A DNA stretch of 7,099 nt from NCBI GenBank assembly GCA_027483425.1, contig JAIXUR010000481.1, forward strand, positions 1 to 7,099, in the 5' to 3' direction. The DNA comes from Cyanobacteriota bacterium. GTDB lineage: Bacteria > Cyanobacteriota > Cyanobacteriia > Phormidesmidales > Phormidesmidaceae. The translations under genes were made by a program, and so were the position numbers. Shown here in pieces: positions 1 to 6,183 of the stretch (position 1 is its first letter; every line of letters starts with the position of its first letter). The notes under the pieces are model-generated. The model made no database searches and was not told the DNA's origin. It saw nothing but the letters and a program-made list of their open reading frames with translations.

Positions 1-2
1 AC

Positions 3-284
3 CCCTCGCTCTACGAGGGCTTTGGCCTGCCGGTGCTGGAGGCCATGACCCTGGGCTGCCCGGTGGTGACCAGCAACACCTCGTCGCTGCCCGAGGTGGC
101 GGGCAATGCCGCCCTGCTGGTTGACCCGACCAGCGTCGGCGACCTAGCGGAGGCCCTGGGGCAGGTGATTGGCGATCGCACCCTGCGGCAGTCCCTCATT
201 GACCGGGGGTACCGCCAGGCGGCTGAATTTTCCTGGTCTCGTACCGCCCAGGCGACCCTCAGCGCCTACCGTTCGTTACTGTGA
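3..284 (+). CDS. GT4-family glycosyltransferase, C-terminal fragment (5' end outside window)
   Basis: Only the last 93 residues are present; the gene begins upstream of the window. The fragment opens with PSLYEGFGLPVLEAM, the EX7E signature of GT-B fold, GT4 (group 1) glycosyltransferases, in which the two glutamates contact the nucleotide-sugar donor. It is followed by the usual TSN...LPEVAG...LLVDP segment of the donor-binding domain. These enzymes move a sugar from a nucleotide-sugar donor to a growing glycan at the cytoplasmic membrane face; donor and acceptor cannot be told from this piece. The TGA stop (282-284) overlaps the GTG start of the next gene, so the two are probably translationally coupled. 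The fragment aligns without gaps to the last 93 residues of that next gene, with roughly 51 identities counted by eye, so they are tandem paralogs. Confidence 0.9.
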   Translation, partial: PSLYEGFGLPVLEAMTLGCPVVTSNTSSLPEVAGNAALLVDPTSVGDLAEALGQVIGDRTLRQSLIDRGYRQAAEFSWSRTAQATLSAYRSLL

Positions 285-1369
285 CTCGCCACCCTATGAC
301 CTCGGCTGCCCTGCTGATTAACCTATCCTTTGTGCCGAGCAAACCAACCGGCCTGGCGGTCTATGGGCTCAACCTAATGCCGCACCTGACCAACCTGGAT
401 AGCTGCGTGCTGAGCGATCGCGCCATGGCCGGACACCGCTCGCTGCCCTCGCCCCGAGGGGCGACCACCGACGCGGGCAAATGGGGGCACGCCCGCCGGT
501 TGTGGTGGACCCAGACCCAAGTGCCCCGCCTGTATCGCCAGCTCCAGGCCAAACTGCTGTTTTCGCCAGTGCCCGAGGCTCCGCTGGGGGCCGCCTGTCG
601 CACGGTAGTCACGGCCCACGATTTAATTCCGCTGCGCTTTCCTAAGCGGGGGTCGCCGTTGACCCTGTACTGCCGCTATTATCTGCCCCAGGTGCTGCGC
701 CAGGCTGAGCACATCATTTGCAATTCTGAGGCGACCCGGCGCGATATTCACCAGTTTTTTGGGGCCCCACCGGGGGGCACAACGGTCATTCCTCTGGCCT
801 ACGACACCGGCCACTATCGGTGGCTCGATCTGCCGCGCCAGCCCTATTTTCTCTACGTGGGCAGCCACTACACCTACAAAAACTTGGGCCGTCTGATCGA
901 GGCCTTTGCCCAAACCAGCCTACCGGAAACAAAGCTCCTGATTGCCGGGGTGCCCGACCCTCGCTATACCCCGTCGTTGCAGGCCCAGGCCCAAGCCCTG
1001 GGCCTGGGCGATCGGGTCGAATTCCTGGCCTACGTCCCCTACGATGACCTGCCCCGGCTGATCAACCAGGCGATCGCCCTGGTGTTTCCGAGCCTGTGGG
1101 AAGGGTTTGGCCTACCGGTGCTCGAGGCCATGGCCTGCGGTACCCCCGTGATTACCTCGAACCGATCAGCCCTGCCCGAGGTCGCCGGAGACGCCGCGCT
1201 TTTGATCGACCCCTACCAGGTGGGGGAGTTGGCTGACGCCATGGGCTCTGTGGCCAAGGATTCACGGCTTTGGAATACCCTACACCAGGCCGGGCTCGAG
1301 CGGGCTCGGGGGTTTAGCTGGGAGGAAACAGGGCGTCGGACGAGGGAGGTTTTGCAGGGGTATTTGTAG
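281..1369 (+). CDS. GT4-family glycosyltransferase (group 1)
   Basis: This is a complete 362-residue GT-B enzyme, a normal length for the family. The N-terminal acceptor domain carries a glycine-containing loop (PTGLAVYGLNL, residues 22-32) and an HDLIPLRFP motif (113-121). The C-terminal donor domain has FLYVGSHYTYKN (190-201), with the lysine that usually contacts donor phosphate, then EGFGLPVLE (E274 and E282, the EX7E pair) and TSN...LPEVAGDAALLIDP. The HDLIP and YKNL motifs resemble mannosyl- or rhamnosyltransferases of O-antigen and exopolysaccharide loci, but the donor is not determinable here. No signal peptide or membrane segment is seen. The GTG at 281 gives a 4-base overlap with the preceding gene; an in-frame ATG at 296 is an alternative start five codons later. 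Neither has a clear Shine-Dalgarno sequence. HIP1 sites at 414 and 1070 suggest it is resident in the genome. Confidence 0.9.
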   Translation: MTRHPMTSAALLINLSFVPSKPTGLAVYGLNLMPHLTNLDSCVLSDRAMAGHRSLPSPRGATTDAGKWGHARRLWWTQTQVPRLYRQLQAKLLFSPVPEAPLGAACRTVVTAHDLIPLRFPKRGSPLTLYCRYYLPQVLRQAEHIICNSEATRRDIHQFFGAPPGGTTVIPLAYDTGHYRWLDLPRQPYFLYVGSHYTYKNLGRLIEAFAQTSLPETKLLIAGVPDPRYTPSLQAQAQALGLGDRVEFLAYVPYDDLPRLINQAIALVFPSLWEGFGLPVLEAMACGTPVITSNRSALPEVAGDAALLIDPYQVGELADAMGSVAKDSRLWNTLHQAGLERARGFSWEETGRRTREVLQGYL

Positions 1370-1380
1370 GGGGTGTAGGG

Positions 1381-1436
1381 TTCAAAGTTCAAAGTTCAAA
1401 GTTCAAAGTTCAAAGTTCAAAGTTCAAAGTTCAAAA
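1381..1436. repeat. Heptanucleotide tandem repeat (TTCAAAG)n, STRR type
   Basis: There are seven perfect head-to-tail copies of TTCAAAG, then one variant copy TTCAAAA. The array lies between two converging genes, outside any coding sequence. Short tandemly repeated repetitive (STRR) heptamers are a known feature of filamentous cyanobacterial genomes. The array probably varies in length by replication slippage. There are no spacers, so it is not a CRISPR array. Confidence 0.95.
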
Positions 1437-1441
1437 CCCGA

Positions 1442-1455
1442 ATCCAAAATCCAAA
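1442..1455. repeat. Two copies of heptamer ATCCAAA
   Basis: ATCCAAA occurs twice in tandem (1442-1448 and 1449-1455), six bases after the TTCAAAG array, and runs into AAATTTT at the stop codon of the psiE-like gene. It has the same unit length as the neighbouring array but a different sequence, so it looks like a second short STRR tract in the same spacer. Confidence 0.7.
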
Positions 1456-1458
1456 ATT

Positions 1459-1908
1459 TTACCGGTGGCTGGTGCGAACAATCCAATAGCTAATGGCGAG
1501 GGCAAAGATCGCCAGCGCCAGCCCAATTAGGGTCGTTCCTGAGATTTTTTCGAGATCTAGAATAATAATCTTTCGCCCCACGGCGGTGAGGGCGGTGGCA
1601 ATCACCAGTTCCACCTGCACCACATGGTTTTTAATGTAGGCGGTGATATTTTCCATAATTTCGAGGGCAATCAGCACACCCAAAAAGAGGCCAAACAGAT
1701 CGATCACCGGCTGTCCTAAAAAAGCGCCGGGGCTATTGGTGAAGATAGTCGTCATTAAAACCACGGCCAGATCAACGACCATGGCCACAATCACCACAAT
1801 CATGCCGATGGACAGCGCCTTGGAGACACTGCCTTCAAACTGATCCAGGCGCTGCAAGAAGATTTCGTTCTTGAACTGCTGCATCAATTGCCTAGCCCGG
1901 TTTGCCAT
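1459..1908 (-). CDS. PsiE-family (phosphate-starvation-inducible) membrane protein
   Basis: This 149-residue protein has four predicted membrane helices, at about residues 31-56, 71-92, 98-119 and 125-144. A short basic, hydrophilic N-terminus (MANRARQLMQQFKNEIFLQR) precedes them. The pattern, the length and the IALEIMENI...HVVQVELVIATALTAVGRKIIILD region match the PsiE family (Pfam PF06146). E. coli psiE is induced by phosphate starvation, but the molecular function of the family is not known. The ATG at 1908 was chosen because it begins the family-like sequence and lies 14 bases after the narB stop; reading further upstream in frame only translates antisense-frame narB DNA. No Shine-Dalgarno sequence is visible. 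The tight spacing suggests cotranscription with narB, although a link to nitrate use is inference only. The TAA stop abuts the heptamer repeats. Confidence 0.85.
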   Translation of the reverse strand: MANRARQLMQQFKNEIFLQRLDQFEGSVSKALSIGMIVVIVAMVVDLAVVLMTTIFTNSPGAFLGQPVIDLFGLFLGVLIALEIMENITAYIKNHVVQVELVIATALTAVGRKIIILDLEKISGTTLIGLALAIFALAISYWIVRTSHR

Positions 1909-1922
1909 GGGGATCGAATCAC

Positions 1923-4169
1923 TCAGGAGGAGGGTACTGCTGAGAGAATAGACGATTCGGTGACCTCGGGTAAAGCCTCGATCGCGGTGGCTGGGGCCAA
2001 ATCGACCTTGGCCAGGGGAATGACCTGTACCGCACAGGCCTTTAGCTCGGGCTGGCCTGAGATCGGGCAGACGACCGGGTGGGTCAGGGCATTGCACTCG
2101 GCGTCATCGGCCCACAGGCTGCCCCAGTGCATGGGTACAAACAGGGTGCCCCGGCGAATATTCTGGGTCACCAGCAGGGGCAGGCGGACATGACCTCGGG
2201 GCGATCGCACCTCGACCCATTCCCCACCCTGCACCTGGAGCTGCTGGGCGTCGCGGGGGTTGATCTCCAGGAACGGCTGGGGGTGCATTTTCTGAATTTT
2301 TTCGATCCGGCCGGTGCGGGTTTGGGTATGCCAATGGCCGTAGAGCCGTCCGGTGGTCAGCACAAAGGGATACTGGTCATTGGGGGGCTCGGCCAGGCCC
2401 TTTTCGTGGAGGGCGGCAAAGCGGGCTCGACCATCGGCGGTATTGAAGATGCCCTGGGTGTAGAGGCGCTTGTCGTGGCGGGTGGCGGCGGTGGCCGGGG
2501 TCTCGGGGTCGGGGCAGGGCCACTGAATGGGGCCTAGGGCGGCGAGGCGATCGTGGCTGATGCCGGTCATGTCGCAGGGCTGCCCCTGGGTGAGTTGGGC
2601 AAACTCACGGTGCACCTCGGCGCTGGTGACAAAGTTAAACTGGTGGGCAAAGCCCAGGCGGCGACCCACCTCGGCAAAAATTTCCCAGTCGGCGCGGGCT
2701 TCGCCGGGGGGGGCGCGAAAGGCCGGGCAAAGGGTCACCACCCGCTCGGAGTTGGTCATGGTGCCGGTTTTTTCGCCCCACTGGGCGGCGGGCAGCAGCA
2801 GGTGGGCAAAATCGGCGGTTTCGGTGGGGTAGTAGGCATCTTGGTAGATGGTGAAGGGCGACTGGGCCAGGGCGGCCTTAGTGCGGTTGAGGTCCGGTAG
2901 GCTAACCGCTGGGTTGGTGGCGGCAATCCACAGCAGCCCCACCCGGTGCTGCTCCAGGGCCAGCATCATGTCACCCACGGCTAGGCCCGGCGTGGGCGAA
3001 ATCTGCCCGGCGGGCAGGCCCCAAAATTGCTCGACCTGGTGGCGGTGGTCGGCGGTTTTGACCAGGCGATAGCCCGGCAGAATGTGGGACAGCCCCCCGG
3101 CTTCGCGGCCCCCCATGGCATTGGGCTGACCGGTGAGGGAAAACGGCCCCGCCCCCGCACGACCCACATTGCCGGTCATCAGGTGCAGATTGATCAGGGT
3201 ACGCACCTTAGCGGTTCCCTCTGAGGACTGGTTGAGCCCCATGGACCACAGCGACAGCACGGCCTTGGACTTGGCCCAGGTGCGCGCGGCGGTTTCTAAA
3301 TCGGCCAGGGTAATGCCGCAGCGTTCGGCCACCCGCTCGGGCTCGTAGTGGCGCAGCACCTCGGTGTAGGCGGCAAAGCCCTGGGTGCAGCCATCGATAA
3401 ACTCGGGGTCGAGGGCCCCCCAGCGCAGCAGCAGATGGCCAATGCCGTTGAGCAGGGTAATGTCGGTGCCGGGGCGAATGGCCAGGTGCAGGTCGGCGGC
3501 CTTGGCGGTATCGGTGCGGCGTGGGTCGACCACGATCAGCTTCACGTGATCATGGCGCTTGTGGTACTTGCGCAGCCGGTTAAACACAATCGGGTGGCAT
3601 TCGGCGGTGTTGGTGCCGATCAAAAAGGCGCAGTCGGTGGCCTCCAGATCGGCGTAGCAGCAGGGCGGGCCATCGCTGCCAAAGCTGTGGATATACCCCG
3701 CCACCGCCGAGGACATACAGAGCCGCGAGTTGGCGTCAAAGTTGTTGGTGCCCAGGCAGCCCTTCACCAGCTTTTGGGCCACGTAGTAGTCTTCGGTTTG
3801 AAACTGCCCCGAGCCGTAGACGCAGAGGCCGTCGGGCCCCAGGGTTTCCCCCACGGTTTGAATCCGCTCCACGATCGCATCCAGCGCCACATCCCAACTC
3901 ACCCGCTCAAAGGGAGCCGCCAGGGACTCCCGCCACATCGGGTACTTGAGCCGATCGCGATCGAGGGACTCAGCCACCGTGGCCCCCTTCACACACACCA
4001 TGCCCTGGCTAGAGGGGTGGGCGCGATCGCCCCGAGTCTGCCACAGGGGGGTACCCGCCGCATCCCGATGGGTAGGCTTGTTGAGCTGGGCCGGGGGCAA
4101 GACTTCCAGGCCACACCCCACGCCGCAATAGGGACACAAGGTCTTAGCAGGATCAGTCATAGGCGTCAT
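1923..4169 (-). CDS. narB: Ferredoxin-dependent assimilatory nitrate reductase
   Basis: NarB reduces nitrate to nitrite in the cytoplasm using reduced ferredoxin, a [4Fe-4S] cluster and a bis-molybdopterin guanine dinucleotide cofactor. The 748-residue protein starts with the cluster motif CPYCGVGC (C12, C15, C19) and the fourth cysteine C59 in GMVCVKG. RLCMSSAV contains C151, at the position of the molybdenum-ligating cysteine in the NapA/NarB group. GTNTAECHP (185-192) is also typical. The C-terminal dinucleotide-binding domain runs from about residue 600 (TTGRLYGHWHTQTRTGR) to about 718, followed by a roughly 28-residue tail of low similarity. There is no Tat signal, as expected for the cytoplasmic enzyme. 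ATG 4169 gives the longest product; an ATG three codons in (4160) is possible, and neither has a Shine-Dalgarno sequence. It lies 275 bases after nirA with no NtcA box of its own, so it is probably on the nirA transcript. Confidence 0.97.
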   Translation of the reverse strand: MTPMTDPAKTLCPYCGVGCGLEVLPPAQLNKPTHRDAAGTPLWQTRGDRAHPSSQGMVCVKGATVAESLDRDRLKYPMWRESLAAPFERVSWDVALDAIVERIQTVGETLGPDGLCVYGSGQFQTEDYYVAQKLVKGCLGTNNFDANSRLCMSSAVAGYIHSFGSDGPPCCYADLEATDCAFLIGTNTAECHPIVFNRLRKYHKRHDHVKLIVVDPRRTDTAKAADLHLAIRPGTDITLLNGIGHLLLRWGALDPEFIDGCTQGFAAYTEVLRHYEPERVAERCGITLADLETAARTWAKSKAVLSLWSMGLNQSSEGTAKVRTLINLHLMTGNVGRAGAGPFSLTGQPNAMGGREAGGLSHILPGYRLVKTADHRHQVEQFWGLPAGQISPTPGLAVGDMMLALEQHRVGLLWIAATNPAVSLPDLNRTKAALAQSPFTIYQDAYYPTETADFAHLLLPAAQWGEKTGTMTNSERVVTLCPAFRAPPGEARADWEIFAEVGRRLGFAHQFNFVTSAEVHREFAQLTQGQPCDMTGISHDRLAALGPIQWPCPDPETPATAATRHDKRLYTQGIFNTADGRARFAALHEKGLAEPPNDQYPFVLTTGRLYGHWHTQTRTGRIEKIQKMHPQPFLEINPRDAQQLQVQGGEWVEVRSPRGHVRLPLLVTQNIRRGTLFVPMHWGSLWADDAECNALTHPVVCPISGQPELKACAVQVIPLAKVDLAPATAIEALPEVTESSILSAVPSS

Positions 4170-4200
4170 GAGGTAATAGAAACATCGGATTGTCCATACC

Positions 4201-4258
4201 GTGGGTCAAATCCCAGCCCCCCCATCCCGCCCGTAGCGTGGGTCAAATCCCAGCCCCC
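4201..4258. repeat. Direct repeat, two 21-base copies, 37-base period
   Basis: Positions 4201-4221 and 4238-4258 are identical on the + strand, beginning GTGGGTCAAATCCCAG and ending in C5; the four bases before each copy match at three positions. Each copy contains TGGG-TCAAAT-CCCA, a 4-bp stem with a 6-base loop. The core GTGGGTC recurs in inverted form as GACCCAC near 4284. It may belong to a dispersed intergenic repeat family, which cannot be judged from one window. Confidence 0.8.
4212..4232 (-). promoter_or_regulatory. Predicted G-quadruplex motif upstream of narB
   Basis: On the - strand this reads GGG-C-GGG-AT-G7-CT-GGG, meeting the G3+N1-7 rule with loops of only 1, 2 and 2 bases. 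It is on the same strand as the narB mRNA and ends 42 bases before the narB start, so it could fold in the RNA leader as well as in the DNA. Folding and function are inference. Confidence 0.5.
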
Positions 4259-4319
4259 AGATCTCGCCCGAGCCCGAACTCCTGACCCACGTCCCCACCC
4301 AGATCGAGAAACCGGATCG

Positions 4320-4348
4320 CCCGCCTTAACCCTCCACCCTGCCGCCCC
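4320..4348 (-). promoter_or_regulatory. Second predicted G-quadruplex motif in the nirA-narB spacer
   Basis: On the - strand this reads GGGG-CGGCA-GGG-TGGA-GGG-TTAAGGC-GGG, fitting G3+N1-7 with loops of 5, 4 and 7 bases. It should be less stable than the short-loop motif nearer narB. Further G runs lie just upstream on the mRNA strand (4373-4379 region). Motif match only; in a GC-rich genome some such matches arise by chance. Confidence 0.35.
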
Positions 4349-4386
4349 GAACCTTGCCCTCGCCATGCCCCCCTCCCCTGTGCTAC

Positions 4387-4405
4387 GTTTGCTGTAAATG
4401 CAAAC
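4387..4405. promoter_or_regulatory. Inverted repeat GTTTGC-N7-GCAAAC, candidate operator
   Basis: A perfect 6-bp inverted repeat is separated by seven bases (TGTAAAT), lying about 40 bases after the nirA stop in mRNA order. It sits in an AT-richer island of an otherwise C-rich spacer, the usual look of a dimeric regulator site. It is not an NtcA box. It could also form a weak RNA hairpin. The regulator is unknown. Confidence 0.3.
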
Positions 4406-4421
4406 TGTGTGTCCTGGCCTC

Positions 4422-4446
4422 CCCTGGAGCGGCAGGGCATTTTTTT
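4422..4446 (+). terminator. Terminator-like hairpin plus T7 on the + strand
   Basis: CCCTG (4422-4426) pairs with CAGGG (4433-4437) around a six-base loop, followed after two bases by seven T residues (4440-4446) that overlap the end of nirA. The stem is short but GC-rich. It would stop transcription moving rightward, antisense to nirA, rather than end nirA itself, since for nirA the T tract is on the wrong side. No + strand gene precedes it, so its role, if any, would be to protect nirA from antisense reading. Confidence 0.3.
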
Positions 4447-6028
4447 ATTCCACCACCACCCTAAGAGTGCCGCCCCCCACAGCCTCCTCCCCAGGCTGAC
4501 GAAGCCGAGCCCCAAAGTTTTCGATCAGCAGCGATCGCAGCACCCCGTGCAGATCCTCACAGGGAATGCCCTGCTGCACCTTTTCCCCCAGGTGGGCCTC
4601 CTTCCCCACCTGGCCGCCCATGAAAATATCCACCCCTTCCACGGTCTTGCCCTCCTTGCGCACCTTGGTGCCCATCAGGCCAATGTCGGCCACCTGGGGC
4701 TGGCCGCAGGAGTTGGGGCAGCCGGTCCAGTGAATGCGTACCGGCTGGGGCAGAGCCAGCTCAGCATCCAGGGCCAGGGCCAGAGCTAAAGCCCGCTGCT
4801 TGGTTTCCACCAGGGCAAAGTTGCAGAACTGCGCCCCGGTGCAGGAGACCAGCGATCGCGTCAGCGCCGACGGAGTAATGGAAAATCGTTCTAGCAGCGG
4901 CTCCTGGAGCAGCACCGGCAGCCGCGAGTCGGGCACGTTGGGCAGAATCACATTCTGCTCGACGGTGAGGCGTAATTCGCCACTGCCATAGACCTCCGCC
5001 AGCCGAGCCAGGTCAAACAGGTCACTGGCCTGCAAGCGCCCCACCGGAATGTGTAGCCCCACGTAGTTCAGCCCCACCTGCTTTTGGGGATGCACGCCAA
5101 TGTGGTCGCGCTTATCCCAGTCCATTTCATCCTGGGCGGCGGCGGTGGGCAGGGGCTGGCCGTAGGCCACTTCCACCGCCGCCCGAAACCGATCCAGACC
5201 CCAGTCGTCAATCAGCCACATCAGGCGGGCCTTTTGCCGATTCACGCGGGGGCCGTGGTCGCGGTACACCTCTAGAATGGCGCGGCAGAGCTCGAGCACA
5301 CTGTCGTCGGGGGCGACCCAGGCATTGAGCGGAATCGCGGCCTCGCAGCGGCGGGCCGAGAAGAACCCACCCACCAGCACGTTAAAGCCCAGCTGCCCGT
5401 CCCGGTAGGCGGGGACAAAGGCGATGTCGTTGATTTCGGCATGGATAGAGTTGTCGCGCCCGCCCTCAATGGCGATGTTGAACTTGCGCGGCAGGTTGCT
5501 AAAGGCGGGATTGCCAGTGCCATTGCCGGTAATCATGTCCTGTACCTTGCGCACCAGCCCCTGGGTGTCGATCAGCTCATCGGCATCCAACCCGGCCACG
5601 GGCGATCCGGTGATGTTGCGCACATTGTCCATGCCCGACTGAATCGAGGTCAGCCCAGCGGCCTGCATGCGGCGAAAGATATCGGGAATATCTTCCAGCA
5701 AAATGCCCCGCAGCTGAAGGTTTTGCCGGGTTGTAATATCGGCACTACCGTCTTCGCCGTAGCGCTGAATAATGTCGGCCAGGGTGCGCGCCTTGTAGCC
5801 GGTTAGGACCCCGTTGGGCAAGCGCAGGCGCAGCATGAACTTGCCTGGGGTGACCGGGCGAAAGAAAATACCCAGCCATTTGAGCCGATGGGTAAGGTCG
5901 GTGTCATCGACGGCTTCCCAACCCATTTGGGCAAACTGCTCGAGTTCGTGCTTGACCAAAAGCCCGTCTTTCTCGGCCTTAAACTGTTCAAACTTGTTGA
6001 GTTTAGCCGCGGTCGTTGCGTTGGCCAT
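4445..6028 (-). CDS. nirA: Ferredoxin-nitrite reductase
   Basis: NirA carries out the six-electron reduction of nitrite to ammonium with reduced ferredoxin, using siroheme coupled to a [4Fe-4S] cluster. From the chosen start the protein is 527 residues, near the usual size of about 510-540. The cluster and siroheme ligands are visible as C-x5-C (C396, C402 in SCTGAQFCNF) and C-x3-C (C437, C441 in TGCPNSCGQ). TTRQNLQLRGI (99-109) and NLPRKFNI (178-185) are typical of the siroheme-binding half-domains. The two ferredoxin-nitrite/sulfite reductase repeats are both present, with no breaks. ATG 6028 was chosen because MANATTAAKLNKFEQFKAEK matches the usual cyanobacterial N-terminus; a GTG at 6052 would add eight residues. 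No Shine-Dalgarno sequence is seen for either. The NtcA-type promoter lies about 120 bases upstream, and narB follows. Confidence 0.97.
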   Translation of the reverse strand: MANATTAAKLNKFEQFKAEKDGLLVKHELEQFAQMGWEAVDDTDLTHRLKWLGIFFRPVTPGKFMLRLRLPNGVLTGYKARTLADIIQRYGEDGSADITTRQNLQLRGILLEDIPDIFRRMQAAGLTSIQSGMDNVRNITGSPVAGLDADELIDTQGLVRKVQDMITGNGTGNPAFSNLPRKFNIAIEGGRDNSIHAEINDIAFVPAYRDGQLGFNVLVGGFFSARRCEAAIPLNAWVAPDDSVLELCRAILEVYRDHGPRVNRQKARLMWLIDDWGLDRFRAAVEVAYGQPLPTAAAQDEMDWDKRDHIGVHPQKQVGLNYVGLHIPVGRLQASDLFDLARLAEVYGSGELRLTVEQNVILPNVPDSRLPVLLQEPLLERFSITPSALTRSLVSCTGAQFCNFALVETKQRALALALALDAELALPQPVRIHWTGCPNSCGQPQVADIGLMGTKVRKEGKTVEGVDIFMGGQVGKEAHLGEKVQQGIPCEDLHGVLRSLLIENFGARLRQPGEEAVGGGTLRVVVE

Positions 6029-6059
6029 GTCGATAGAAGGGGTCACAGGCACACCGTTA

Positions 6060-6086
6060 TTGCAAGATGAAAAGTTGCAAGATGAA
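6060..6086. repeat. 12-base direct repeat in the nirA leader
   Basis: TTGCAAGATGAA occurs at 6060-6071 and again at 6075-6086 (period 15). On the nirA strand it reads TTCATCTTGCAA twice, about 31-58 bases before the nirA ATG and downstream of the predicted transcription start. It could be a protein or small-RNA target in the leader, or a simple duplication. Confidence 0.75.
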
Positions 6087-6155
6087 CATTGGACAGGATA
6101 AGACGGGGCTGACCCTGGCCAGGATCCAGGTTTTCCCTAGGATGCAGGTGTGGCT

Positions 6156-6161
6156 AGCCTA
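6156..6161 (-). promoter_or_regulatory. nirA -10 element (TAN3T)
   Basis: TAGGCT on the - strand fits the TAN3T form of the -10 element of NtcA-activated promoters. It begins exactly 22 bases after the NtcA box, the canonical class II spacing. A transcription start near 6149 follows, giving a leader of about 120 bases. It lies inside an inverted repeat CCTAG-N7-CTAGG (6158-6174). Confidence 0.75.
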
Positions 6162-6183
6162 GACTCGCCCTAGGCCAGGATTT

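Larger units (their letters stand above)
1370..1458. other. Convergent intergenic spacer
   Basis: This 89-base gap separates the 3' end of the second glycosyltransferase (+) from the 3' end of the psiE-like gene (-). It is AT-rich compared with its surroundings and consists almost entirely of heptamer repeats. I see no GC-rich hairpin with a T tract on either strand, so no intrinsic terminator can be called for either gene. Confidence 0.8.
4170..4444. other. nirA-narB intercistronic spacer, G-rich on the mRNA strand
   Basis: This 275-base gap between nirA and narB has no convincing gene on either strand. Long open frames across it are GC-driven shadows. On the + strand it is strongly C-rich, so the nirA-narB mRNA would be G-rich here. 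It contains a duplicated hairpin-forming element, two motifs fitting the G-quadruplex rule, a short inverted repeat and a hairpin-plus-T-tract on the + strand, each listed separately. No GTA-N8-TAC NtcA box was found in it. Confidence 0.75.

Noticed and set aside
1381..1455. CRISPR array
   Set aside because: The repeat unit is seven bases with no unique spacers and no cas genes nearby.
1909..2097. An N-terminal extension of the psiE-like protein to 2097
   Set aside because: It only translates the end of narB in another frame, and its Pro/Arg/Gly-rich sequence does not resemble the family.
3348..4397. A 349-codon + strand open frame opposite the narB 5' half and spacer
   Set aside because: It is antisense to a clear narB, has a low-complexity Gly/Ala/Val/His/Pro-rich product with no recognisable motif, and is explained by GC-rich codon use on the other strand.
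4170..4444. A second NtcA box for narB
   Set aside because: No GTA-N8-TAC was found on reading the spacer; the nearest look-alikes (GTA at 4173, 4233 and 4394) lack the matching TAC, and TAC-N7-GTA at 4384 has the wrong order and spacing.
4243..4515. A - strand open frame across the nirA 3' end and spacer
   Set aside because: It overlaps nirA in another frame, is Gly/Arg-rich, and shows no motif or start signal.
6029..6052. GTG start of nirA at 6052
   Set aside because: It has no ribosome binding site, and the eight added residues are not typical; the ATG at 6028 begins the usual NirA N-terminus. It is not excluded.
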